DNA of 64,000 nucleotides from Lysinibacillus alkalisoli (GTDB lineage Bacteria; Bacillota; Bacilli; Bacillales_A; Planococcaceae). Of the stretch, positions 1 through 8,893 are shown in pieces. Where the stretch lies: the NCBI RefSeq assembly GCF_014643595.1, contig NZ_BMJT01000001.1, positions 248,001 through 312,000 on the forward strand. Reading direction: 5' to 3'. A program made the position numbers and the translations under genes. Each line of letters starts with the position of its first letter. Position 1 is the first letter of the stretch. Under the pieces are notes generated by a model that searched no databases, was not told the DNA's origin, and saw nothing but the letters and a program-made list of their open reading frames with translations.

Positions 1-1
1 T

Positions 2-430
2 GATGCATATAATGCATTAATTTGTTCAAGCTTCGTGCCTGAATTAGGGCGCGAAAATATTTATCAAACGACTATGCATATGAATAATCCTCATGATTAT
101 CGTAAATCTTTAGGTGGCAAACTATTGTTTGAGGCAACACAAGATATCCATCACTTAAATGAGTTAGTAGAGGCAGGTTATGTATTGCGCCGTACATCTG
201 TAACTGAAAAATACACCTATGAGCAATTTATGCGTGCTAAAGATAATACTACAATCCCACTATTCGTCTTACGCAGTGATGGCGCATTGTCTTTTTTTGT
301 TAATGGTAAAGTGCGTAATGTAGAGGATGGTGATAGTATTATTAGTCTAGTATCACCAGCAATTAAAGAGGCTCGTATACAAGAACGACTAGAGCAAGAG
401 CGAGAGAAGCAAACTACGCCAAAAGACTGA
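2..430 (+). CDS. C-terminal part of a CPA1-type Na+/H+ antiporter (5' end outside window)
   Basis: The reading frame is already open at base 2 (DAYNALICSSFVPELGREN...) and runs to a stop at 430, so the GTG at 35 is internal and the start lies upstream of the window. What remains is about 142 residues of a soluble tail. The stretch LRRTSVTEKYTYEQF followed by PLFVLRSDGALSFFVNGK and a short charged end resembles the cytoplasmic C-terminus of Bacillales sodium/proton antiporters of the CPA1 group. No membrane segment is in the visible part, so the transporter assignment rests on tail similarity recalled from memory. Another protein with a similar regulatory tail cannot be excluded. Confidence 0.6.
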   Translation, partial: DAYNALICSSFVPELGRENIYQTTMHMNNPHDYRKSLGGKLLFEATQDIHHLNELVEAGYVLRRTSVTEKYTYEQFMRAKDNTTIPLFVLRSDGALSFFVNGKVRNVEDGDSIISLVSPAIKEARIQERLEQEREKQTTPKD

Positions 431-523
431 TTTTGATTAGCGTTTGAGAGATTTATTACTTTCTAGGAATTTGTTTTGCTACAATAGAGATATACTATTA
501 ATTCTTTTGGAGGGTAATAAATC

Positions 524-1078
524 ATGAAAATTTTACTCGTTGACGGCACCGTATTGGGTCGTAAAACGGGCGCGATTTTACAAGAGATTGAAGGCTATAT
601 TCAAGAGCTTGCGCCAAGCTTTGAGTTAGAGATTATGTATTTCAGTGAGTATGAGCACCAGATTGTTGATGGCACGCCATTAAATGACGATATGAAGAAA
701 CTTGTTCAAAAGTTTGAAGAAGCGGATGCTTATATCATGGCAACACCCATTTTCCAAGGTTCAATTCCTGGAGTGTTAAAAAATGCTTTTGATATGTTAC
801 ATCCGAAGACAATGCGTTATAAACCTGTATCCATTGTAGCAAATGGTGGCACATACCAACATCACTTAGTGGTTGAAAATCAGCTTAAACCTATTTTAGA
901 TTATTTCCGTGCGTTAGTGACACCGAATTATGTCTACACACATGCGACGCATTTTGATGCTGAGAATACTATTATTGATGATGGTGTGCATGATCGTTTG
1001 CGCGAGTTAGCGCGCGTATTTGTACAGTATTGTGAAATGAGTTCAACGTTAAGTAAAGAGGCAATTGATCAAAATTAA
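524..1078 (+). CDS. NAD(P)H-dependent FMN reductase / flavodoxin-like flavoprotein
   Basis: A 184-residue flavodoxin-fold protein. The N-terminus MKILLVDGTVLGRKTG is the FMN phosphate-binding loop of the SsuE/YwqN-type NADPH-dependent FMN reductases. The motif ATPIFQGSIPGVLKNAFD (about residues 84-101) is the family signature near the flavin ring, and VANGGTYQH is the third flavin-contact loop. The length is normal. It is cytosolic and probably reduces free or bound FMN with NAD(P)H; the natural acceptor cannot be told. The ATG follows a good GGAGG site. It stands alone: the gene before it ends 93 bp upstream and a strong hairpin follows. Confidence 0.85.
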   Translation: MKILLVDGTVLGRKTGAILQEIEGYIQELAPSFELEIMYFSEYEHQIVDGTPLNDDMKKLVQKFEEADAYIMATPIFQGSIPGVLKNAFDMLHPKTMRYKPVSIVANGGTYQHHLVVENQLKPILDYFRALVTPNYVYTHATHFDAENTIIDDGVHDRLRELARVFVQYCEMSSTLSKEAIDQN

Positions 1079-1091
1079 ATGACAGTATGAT

Positions 1092-1139
1092 AGGCTATGT
1101 GGAAACCATATTTGACCACATAGCCTTATTTTATTTTTA
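1092..1139 (+). terminator. Rho-independent terminator after the FMN reductase gene
   Basis: Perfect 11-bp arms AGGCTATGTGG (1092-1102) and CCACATAGCCT (1116-1126) are followed by a T-rich run. Confidence 0.85.
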
Positions 1140-1195
1140 ATTAAAGACTGTGGTAGAATAGAACGTATGATTGTAAAAAAAGGAGGTGTGCAATA

Positions 1196-4100
1196 GTGCG
1201 TCAACAATGTAGCTTAATTTTAACGAATCATGCTAAAGAACAGCTCGAGAAACTAGGATTGAATGAGCATTTTTTTGATATACAAGGTTATTATGCCGCC
1301 CATATTGAGCGTGAACAAGGACAAGAAGCAGATGAATTAAAGTTAAAAATAATAATGAGTAGTCAAGAAAATGCATACATCGAAAAAGTATTGCCAACTA
1401 CTGTCATCATTATGCATTGTTTGTTAAAAGAAGATGGGCTATTGCTGCTTCATTTTCACCAAGATGGATTATTTCGTCATCCCCACTTACAAACCAATTA
1501 TCGCTTAAGTGCTAAGCTTAAGTTTATTACAGCTAATTATCGCCGAGGTGTAATGACACAAACTTTAAAATCTGCTCTCCACCAATTACCTATTGCTAAA
1601 GAGCGTTCTGAATATGTGCAAAAACGTATTGCAGGGTGGGAAGGCTATTTAAAAATACAAGAAGATAAAGAAAAGATAAACGATATTGCGTGTCGTTATC
1701 AAGACGCTCACTTTAACGAATCTTTTACTCAATTAACAGTATTTTGCCCAACTTTAACAACGAAACAGTTAAAAAAGTTAGAAGACTTTGGTGTTAGTTT
1801 GGATGACCATAAAGAAATTGGGCAGGTCGTTCGAATGACCAAACAACGTATTACAATTTCGCTCAATAAAAGGGCCCAACATTTAGCTCGCAAACAACAA
1901 CTACTGCAACATAAAAAGTTGCGTTTTAGTAACCGAGCTACTTTGATACAGCTACAACGTTTGCGTTTAGGATTTCAACAACTCGCAGATGGTTTAGCAG
2001 TTAATCCCCACTTAGAACAATTGCTATTTGATAAAAAGCCAGAAGTAGCCCCACTTAAAACAACGGAAGTTACTTTTCATAATGATCTCAATGAGTTTCA
2101 ACAGCTTGCAGTAACTGGAGCCTTAAATGCTGAAGATATTTTTTTGATACAGGGCCCACCAGGCACAGGTAAAACGACGGTCATAGCAGAGATTTGTTTG
2201 CAAAGTATTAAGAGAGGTGAACGCACTTTAATTGCGTCTCAGTCTAACTTAGCAGTTGATAATGCACTTGGGCGGCTATTAAAAGATGAGAAAACACGTA
2301 TTCTTCGCTTTGGTCGTACAGAAAGTATTGAAGAAGAGGGACGCCCTTTTATCGAGGAGAATGTAGGTTATTATTGGCTAGAGCAAACGACAAAAGCAAT
2401 GGAAGCGGCTATTCAATCCCAACCAGCGGCCCTTCAACAACAAAAACATGATCTACAGTTACAACAAGAGCAGATAGAACAACTACAACAACAACTACAA
2501 GAGGCTAGACAGGCATTAGCCAATAAACAACAAGCCGAGCAACAGTTACAGGCAGCACGAGCAACTATTGCTCGTTGTAATGAGCAGTTTGAAGAAATAA
2601 AAGAACGAAAACAACAAATTGAAACAACACAGCAACAAGCTGAACAACAATTTAAACAATTACTACCGGAGTTAGACAAGTTAATCGAACAGAAACAGCA
2701 TACGCCACTTGATAAAATAACAGCGCAAATCATCGCACAAACTGAACATCTTCAAGCGCTAGAGCAAGCAAAAGAGTATGCTGAAGTTAAACAAGCGTAT
2801 GACCAACTTGTGCATACTAAACAATTCAATGAAGTGCGTGCCAAACAATGTGAAGAAGCGCTTCAATATACGCACCGTTTAACGACGCCACAACACGTTA
2901 AACGTTTTTTTATGCATTATGAATTATCACTTAAATATGTACCATCTTATTTAGGTGGCTTATTAAAGCAATATGGACAATTAAATAAGCAACAAACTTT
3001 ATTAGAGCGTATTCAAAAAGCAGTGACAGTATTATTTCACGCTTATCAAAAACAAGACAAAGCCCGACAAGAGGCTAAGCGCTTGCAGCAAGTACCATTG
3101 TATTTCACTCATGAAAAAATGACATTAGGCTTACAGGCAATTAATGCACAAAGAGAACAACAAGCGATTAAACATTGGGAGCAAACAAAAATATGGCAAT
3201 GGTTACAAGCTTTTTTAGCCATACGACAGTTTTTAGTTAATGGTGTACAAAAATTACCTGAGGTAGAGACACAGCTCACCCAAATGTTACCTCAATTGCA
3301 AAAAGAATTAGAAAAAACATTACAGCAAGAGATGATGTATTGTCGGTTCATGAAAAATAATACATCACAACAACAATTAACACAGCTAGAACAACAACTT
3401 GCTACATTAACTAAACCGACTTTGTCCATCAAAGATCACCATGAATGGCAAGTAGAGCTTACACAAAGCAACGAGCAATTACAGCAACTACAATTACAAG
3501 AAATGCATGCTCAAGTATGCCTACAGCGACTACAAGCAAAAGAAAATCAAATGGCTGAGTTACAGGCACAAATTCAGCAATGTAAGCAACAAACGGAGGA
3601 TAATCGTCAGTTATATCGCCAATTAAAAAAAGAAGGTAAACAAGCCGAACAACAAATCCAACAAATGAAAGCCTTACTAGAAACAGACCCTACATCTGTA
3701 ATTACAGCATTAGAACAACAGTTAGCCAAAGCGCAAAATACGTATGAGCTATTAGACGAAAAAAGGACGATACAACCTGTGCTTGATGACTTACAGCAAA
3801 CATGGTTAACCTTATTACAAGAGGCAACTGACGCAGATGTCCATAAAATTAGAGAATTATATGTAGCACATGCCAATGTCATCGGTACAACTTGTGTAGC
3901 CTCTGCACGTAAAGAATTTGCAGAGAGTTATCGTCACTTTGATACCGTTATTATTGATGAAGTATCAAAGGCTACACCACCCGAATTATTACTTCCGATG
4001 TTAAAAGGAAAGAAGGTAATTTTAGTAGGGGACCATCATCAACTTCCACCGTTATTAGGTGATGATACGTTAGAAGAGACGATTGAGCAGTTAACAAAAG

Positions 4101-4894
4101 AGCAAACAACATTTGATGGTAAAAAAGAATTAACTCAACTTTTAAAGGAATCCCTATTTGAGCGTCTCTTTAAGTCATTACCCGCAACAAATAAACAAAT
4201 GCTAGCGATACAATATCGTATGCATGAACAAATTATGCAAGGCATTGCCCCCTTCTATGCGCATGAAGCAGGTGGTTTACAATGCGGTTTAACAAATTCA
4301 GATGAAGCACGTGACCATAAACTGACTACCTCTTATTTTGGACGACAACATCATTTCATGTGGATAGATACGCCCGCACAGCCGCCGTATTTTGAGCAAC
4401 GTATGACAAATGGTACGAGTCGTTTTAATGAAGGTGAATTGCATATCGTAGAGAATATGTTAGTCGAAATGAATGAAGCTACTGCAGTAGCCAAACAAAA
4501 CGGATTATTACCACAAGAGACTCAAAAAAGTGTAGGCGTTATTAGTTTTTACGGGGAGCAAGTCAAACGTATAACAAAGCTTGTACAAACGTTGAATTTA
4601 CCGCATTTATCCATTCGCACAGGTACTGTAGATAAGTTTCAAGGAATGGAAATGGATATTGTAATGGTGAGCATGGTGCGGAATACGCAGCAAGGTGGCG
4701 ATGTGGGTTTTGCGAAAGATTATCGACGTTTAAATGTTGCCTTATCGCGAGCGAGACAGCTACTTATGTTAATTGGCAATACAGAGATGTTTACTACAAA
4801 AGCAAAACAGCAAGCGACTAAAGAGATGTATAGTACATTAAAAACAACAGTTGAACGAGCAAATGGTTTAGTGAGTGAGGTGACTTTAGTATAG
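1196..4894 (+). CDS. SF1 (Upf1-like) DNA/RNA helicase with a long Gln-rich coiled-coil insert
   Basis: A 1232-residue AAA_11/AAA_12 helicase. All SF1B motifs are visible: Walker A GPPGTGKTT (about residues 320-328), motif Ia ASQSNLAVDNAL, Walker B VIIDEVSKATPPE (about 918-930), motif III VGDHHQLPPLL, motif IV QYRMHEQI, motif V TVDKFQGMEMD and motif VI NVALSRAR. Between motif Ia and Walker B lie about 490 residues (405-895) very rich in Gln, Leu, Lys and Glu, which should form long coiled coils; the N-terminal 300 residues are family-specific. The start is GTG behind AAAGGAGGTG. Its stop overlaps the next gene's GTG, so the two are translationally coupled. A role in DNA repair, RNA processing or defence cannot be chosen from sequence alone. 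Confidence 0.85.
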   Translation: MRQQCSLILTNHAKEQLEKLGLNEHFFDIQGYYAAHIEREQGQEADELKLKIIMSSQENAYIEKVLPTTVIIMHCLLKEDGLLLLHFHQDGLFRHPHLQTNYRLSAKLKFITANYRRGVMTQTLKSALHQLPIAKERSEYVQKRIAGWEGYLKIQEDKEKINDIACRYQDAHFNESFTQLTVFCPTLTTKQLKKLEDFGVSLDDHKEIGQVVRMTKQRITISLNKRAQHLARKQQLLQHKKLRFSNRATLIQLQRLRLGFQQLADGLAVNPHLEQLLFDKKPEVAPLKTTEVTFHNDLNEFQQLAVTGALNAEDIFLIQGPPGTGKTTVIAEICLQSIKRGERTLIASQSNLAVDNALGRLLKDEKTRILRFGRTESIEEEGRPFIEENVGYYWLEQTTKAMEAAIQSQPAALQQQKHDLQLQQEQIEQLQQQLQEARQALANKQQAEQQLQAARATIARCNEQFEEIKERKQQIETTQQQAEQQFKQLLPELDKLIEQKQHTPLDKITAQIIAQTEHLQALEQAKEYAEVKQAYDQLVHTKQFNEVRAKQCEEALQYTHRLTTPQHVKRFFMHYELSLKYVPSYLGGLLKQYGQLNKQQTLLERIQKAVTVLFHAYQKQDKARQEAKRLQQVPLYFTHEKMTLGLQAINAQREQQAIKHWEQTKIWQWLQAFLAIRQFLVNGVQKLPEVETQLTQMLPQLQKELEKTLQQEMMYCRFMKNNTSQQQLTQLEQQLATLTKPTLSIKDHHEWQVELTQSNEQLQQLQLQEMHAQVCLQRLQAKENQMAELQAQIQQCKQQTEDNRQLYRQLKKEGKQAEQQIQQMKALLETDPTSVITALEQQLAKAQNTYELLDEKRTIQPVLDDLQQTWLTLLQEATDADVHKIRELYVAHANVIGTTCVASARKEFAESYRHFDTVIIDEVSKATPPELLLPMLKGKKVILVGDHHQLPPLLGDDTLEETIEQLTKEQTTFDGKKELTQLLKESLFERLFKSLPATNKQMLAIQYRMHEQIMQGIAPFYAHEAGGLQCGLTNSDEARDHKLTTSYFGRQHHFMWIDTPAQPPYFEQRMTNGTSRFNEGELHIVENMLVEMNEATAVAKQNGLLPQETQKSVGVISFYGEQVKRITKLVQTLNLPHLSIRTGTVDKFQGMEMDIVMVSMVRNTQQGGDVGFAKDYRRLNVALSRARQLLMLIGNTEMFTTKAKQQATKEMYSTLKTTVERANGLVSEVTLV

Positions 4895-5628
4895 TGAGTG
4901 ATATCAAACAACAATTAATCCGTAATGAATTATTAACAGATTTAACTATCAGTTTAATAGAAAGTAGCGAATTTAGTTTGCCTCTTCATTTATATACTGT
5001 AACGTATCAGCCGTTAAAGCGCGCAACGATGGATATTTTAATGAAGATGATTTTGTTGACCATTCAACGTGTAAAATTTAAAGATACGGCAGCGTTTAGT
5101 CAATTATTAGCTGTAGAGCCTTTATTTATTGAAGGAATTTTACAATTATTAGCTCAAGAGCAACTCATACAGCGTGAAGAAGGATATTATACAATAACAG
5201 CTCGTGGTGAAGTGCAATTGCAACGTGGTGAGTTCGAGGTGCTATTAAGCGAACAACAACAAGCACTATTTTATAGTCCATGGCACGGAGAGTGTGTGCA
5301 GATTGGGGTGCCATCTGTAGAAGCCATAGAGGATTTTCCTCCGCTCTTTCCCTATATGAAAGAGCAACCATTCACAACAGAAATAGCCCTGCAAACATTA
5401 CAAAACCAAACGTCTGCTCAAGCAGAGTATCAAGAAGTTATTACAGATGTTTTACACATCAGTGAGCCGCAAATCTATGATATTCCGTACTTATCTTTTG
5501 TTTTATATCATAAAGAGGAAGGCATATTTTACGCTAGAGTATGGGATGTTTTGCAACAACAATGGGATCAAACATTAGCAGATGCGCTACAAAAACAACA
5601 ATATCAACAGTGGGTTGAGCAAGTATAA
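4894..5628 (+). CDS. Uncharacterised protein coupled to the SF1 helicase, possible winged-helix domain
   Basis: I do not recognise this 244-residue protein. Its GTG start overlaps the stop codon of the helicase gene (TAGTG), so it is translated with the helicase. No membrane segment or signal peptide is seen. Residues about 45-110 alternate helices with a short strand hairpin (LLAQEQLIQREEGYYTITARGE) in the way winged-helix domains do. The C-terminus is Gln-rich, as is the helicase. The simplest inference is a partner or DNA-binding subunit of the helicase. A strong hairpin after the gene ends the two-gene unit. Confidence 0.6.
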   Translation: MSDIKQQLIRNELLTDLTISLIESSEFSLPLHLYTVTYQPLKRATMDILMKMILLTIQRVKFKDTAAFSQLLAVEPLFIEGILQLLAQEQLIQREEGYYTITARGEVQLQRGEFEVLLSEQQQALFYSPWHGECVQIGVPSVEAIEDFPPLFPYMKEQPFTTEIALQTLQNQTSAQAEYQEVITDVLHISEPQIYDIPYLSFVLYHKEEGIFYARVWDVLQQQWDQTLADALQKQQYQQWVEQV

Positions 5629-5650
5629 ATGCCCCATTTGAAAATAAGAC

Positions 5651-5695
5651 AAACAGGCACTGACAAATGATACATGTCAGTGCCTGTTTGGTTAT
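5651..5695. terminator. Bidirectional terminator between the helicase operon and the topB remnant
   Basis: A perfect 15-bp inverted repeat, AAACAGGCACTGACA (5651-5665) and TGTCAGTGCCTGTTT (5675-5689), lies between two convergent genes. Confidence 0.75.
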
Positions 5696-5706
5696 TATAC
5701 GATTGA

Positions 5707-7584
5707 CTAATCGAGTTTTAAATTTTTAAGTGCATCAGCAAATGGATTATTAATCGGTTCTGCTTCTTTTTCCTGTTGTTTCATAAACTTTTGTACACTG
5801 CGTTTATCTACTTTACCACGACCTTCTTTTTTACGACGTGCTTCAAATGCAGATAATTTTTCGCGGTAGCCACATTTACAGACAAAGATTTGTCCATCAC
5901 CTTCACCACGTAATTCCAATTTCTTTTTACATTGTGGACAACGTGCATTTGTCACACGAGCGACATTTTTCTTATGCCCACATTCGCGATCTTGGCAAAC
6001 AAGCATCTTGCCTTTTTTACTGTTTACCTCAAGCATTGGTTTGCCACAATCAGGACAAGTTTTAGAAGAGATATTGTCATGCTTATATTTTTTATCACTA
6101 GCTTTAATATCAGCTACAATTTTTTTTGTGTGTTGTTTCATTTCATTAATAAATACTTCTTTTTTTAATTGCCCTTTAGCAATCAATTCTAATTTTTGCT
6201 CCCACTCTGCTGTTGTGGCAGGTGAGCGTAAGGCTTCTGGTACTAAATCTAATAATTGACGACCTTTAGATGTAATATAGATGTCTTTACCGCCACGTTG
6301 CTCAATCATAAAGGAGTTAAATAATTTATCAATAATATCAGCACGTGTAGCTACTGTACCTAAACCACCTGTAGATTTTAGCGTGTTTGCGAGTTGTTGA
6401 TTGTTTGTCTCTAAGTACTTTGTTGGATTTTCCATTGCGGATAATAACGTTGCTTCATTAAAACGAGCAGGTGGTTTAGTTTGCCCAGAAGTCTGTGCAA
6501 TTAAACGAATATCTAATGTATCCCCTTTGCGAATGCGAGGGAAAACTTGCTCTTTCATATCGTCTGTAGATGCTTCATCATCAAAACGATTGGCATAGAC
6601 TTCTTTCCATCCAGCAGCAATAATCGTCTTCCCTTTGGCGATAAAGCTTTCTGTACCAATGGTTGCTCTCAATGTTAATTGTTCAAACTCATGTGCAGGA
6701 TATAGCACTGCTAAGAAACGTTTTACGACTAAATCATAAATTTTACGCTCTTTATCTGTGAATTTTGCTAAGTTAACATATTCCTCTGTAGGAATGATGG
6801 CATGGTGATCAGATACTTTGGCATTATCAACAAATGCTTTATTAGCTTTAATAGGTTTCGTTACTATTTTATTGGCAAGTGTGCGATATTCACCTGTACC
6901 ACATGCTTTTAAGCGCTCAGGTAATGTGCTAACAATATCACTTGAAATAAAACGAGAGTCGGTACGAGGGTATGTTAGCACCTTATGCTGCTCATACAGT
7001 TTTTGCATAATATTTAATGTTTCTTTCGCAGAATAGCCAAAGATTTTATTGGCATCACGTTGTAATTCTGTGAGGTCATATAAACCAGGCGCAAACGTTT
7101 TTTTAGGCTTGCTATCAATTTCTGATACTTTAGCTGATTCATGACTAATAGCTTGTACAATTTTATCAATTTTGGCTTTATCAAAACTGCGTGTATTCCC
7201 TTTCGCATCTTGCCATGTTAGTTTCAATTGATCGGTTGTTTGTGCCTCAATCCCGTAAAACGTTTGAGGTTTAAAGTGTTTAATTTCATCTTCACGTGCA
7301 GCAACCATAGCAACGACAGGGGTTTGTACACGCCCACAATTTAATTGAGCATTGAACTTTGTCGTTAAGGCACGTGTAGCGTTTAAACCAATATACCAAT
7401 CCGCCTCACTACGTGCGACAGCAGCTTGATATAAGTTTTCATAGTTTTTGCCAGGCTTTAAATTAGCAAAGCCGTCTTTAATAGCTTTATCTGTAACAGA
7501 TGAAATCCATAAACGTTGTACAGGCTTACGATAATGTATTTTTTCTAAAATCCAACGTGCAACCAATTCGCCTTCACGCCCTGC
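5707..7584 (-). pseudogene. topB: 3' part of the resident topoisomerase III gene, cut by the mobile element
   Basis: This holds codons 106-730 of the resident topB: the second half of the Toprim motif (AGREGELVAR), the core with active-site Tyr in LTYPRTDSR, and the C-terminal Cys4 zinc region (CPDCGKP, CQDRECGH, CPQCKKK, CKCG). It opens directly at the element border at 7584. The rest of the gene (codons 1-105) lies at 23369-23683. The longest ATG/GTG/TTG-started product begins at a TTG at 7566 and would be a 619-residue protein without the Toprim glutamate and first aspartate, so it should not be an active topoisomerase. Type IA topoisomerases pass single strands through a nick and resolve recombination intermediates. 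An intact copy is inside the element at 14847. Confidence 0.95.
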
Positions 7585-7604
7585 TTATCTCTATAGTAGT
7601 GTAC
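7585..7604. repeat. Left end of the element: terminal and subterminal inverted repeat
   Basis: TATCTCTATA (7586-7595) is matched in inverse orientation at 23352-23361. AGTGTAC (7598-7604) is matched in inverse orientation at 23338-23344 and again at 23276-23282. These are the likely recombinase-binding arms. Confidence 0.7.
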
Positions 7605-7657
7605 AATATAGAAATGCACATAAATATCTGAAAAATAAGTTTTTTAGGAGGGCTAAA

Positions 7658-8893
7658 TTGTCTAATGTAGTAGAACTTCAGAATAAGAACCAAAACATTA
7701 AATTCTTTGTAAACCCTGTGTGGATTGACTACGTTGTTGATGGAAATGGAAAAGTTAAAGAAAAAAAGCATATTTGTTTGATTGCTATTAAAAATATTGA
7801 GAAAGTAACATATATTAATCATCATTTAAGTGATTTCATTATAGATAAATGGGGACTAAAATCTTTTAATACACAGAAGAAACACGCAACAAATACAGTG
7901 AAATTTCTTAACTTCTTAATACATCGATATCCTGCACTAAAGATAAATAATCTAATTGACCTTACAGTTAGCCAGGGTACTATGTATTTGAATTGGTTGG
8001 GGACAACAGGTGTTTCTCAAGATACTGTAAAAGATGCTGAAAGAACGTTAATACATTTCTATGTATGGGGAATCAAAAAATCTATATTTACCCAAGTAGA
8101 TATTACAGAATTTAAAGAACAAATATCTGAGCAGAATAAAGTATATTTTCAATCACCCTTTCAAGTAATTTATCCTCAAAAGAAAGTGAAAGAACTTGAG
8201 CATGTAATTCCATTTGAATTTATACCTGTATTTTTAGAAATTGCAACTATACATGCTCCGAGAATAGCTTTAGGAATTTACCTACAGATTTTTGGAGGCT
8301 TACGTGTATCAGAAGTACTTAACATAAAAAGAACCCAAATTACTAAGACCCTTGTAAGCAAAGAATTCATTTTACAAATAGAAAATCAAAATTTCAGAAC
8401 AGACTTAAAAGAACATGCATCTGTTAAGAAAATACGCACTCAAGCTGTATTAGATATAAATGGTTGGGGCTCAACTTTATTAAGAAAGCATTTAAATATT
8501 TACCAGTCAAAATCAACAAACGCTCTTTTCCTAAACTCGAGTGATAAACCGATGTCTGGACGCAGCTATAGACAATATTTCGAGAAATGCAAAGATCGCT
8601 TTATTTCTCAACTAGAGACCTCAGAGCAAATAGATCATCGTATCGTTGCACAACATTTAAAAAACATAAAATGGTCAACACACATTGGCAGAGGAACTTT
8701 TACAAACATTGTAGCCAACGAGGCAAGTAACCCTTATGAGATTGCTCATATGAGAGGTGATTCAAGTCTAGAATCGGCCCTTTCTTACATGGTTTCAACA
8801 TCTCGCATTCATCAAAAAATTGAAGAAAAATTAGAGACTATGCATGAAAGTTATATACCAAATTTAATTGTAAGGAAAGGAAATAAACAATGA
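7658..8893 (+). CDS. Tyrosine recombinase 1 of the element (TnpA-like)
   Basis: A 411-residue phage-integrase-family recombinase. The N-terminal 170 residues hold a SAM-like core-binding domain. The catalytic domain shows Arg216 (FGGLRVSEV), His342 and Arg345 (THIGRGTF), His364 (AHMRGD) and the nucleophile Tyr377 (ALSYMV), so the active site looks complete. It starts with TTG behind TAGGAGGG, 73 bp from the element's left end, and its last bases overlap the next recombinase gene (ATGA). By position and size it corresponds to TnpA of Tn554. With the next two proteins it should cut and join the element ends and the topB target. Confidence 0.9.
   Translation: MSNVVELQNKNQNIKFFVNPVWIDYVVDGNGKVKEKKHICLIAIKNIEKVTYINHHLSDFIIDKWGLKSFNTQKKHATNTVKFLNFLIHRYPALKINNLIDLTVSQGTMYLNWLGTTGVSQDTVKDAERTLIHFYVWGIKKSIFTQVDITEFKEQISEQNKVYFQSPFQVIYPQKKVKELEHVIPFEFIPVFLEIATIHAPRIALGIYLQIFGGLRVSEVLNIKRTQITKTLVSKEFILQIENQNFRTDLKEHASVKKIRTQAVLDINGWGSTLLRKHLNIYQSKSTNALFLNSSDKPMSGRSYRQYFEKCKDRFISQLETSEQIDHRIVAQHLKNIKWSTHIGRGTFTNIVANEASNPYEIAHMRGDSSLESALSYMVSTSRIHQKIEEKLETMHESYIPNLIVRKGNKQ

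Noticed and set aside
2434-2733. Cys-rich frame on the minus strand inside the helicase gene
   Set aside because: It is the reverse reading of Gln/Leu-rich codons (CAA, CAG, TTA); a shadow of the coiled coil.
5707-7566. 619-residue topB frame as a functional gene
   Set aside because: It lacks the first 105 residues with the Toprim glutamate and aspartate; it is the cut 3' part of the gene.
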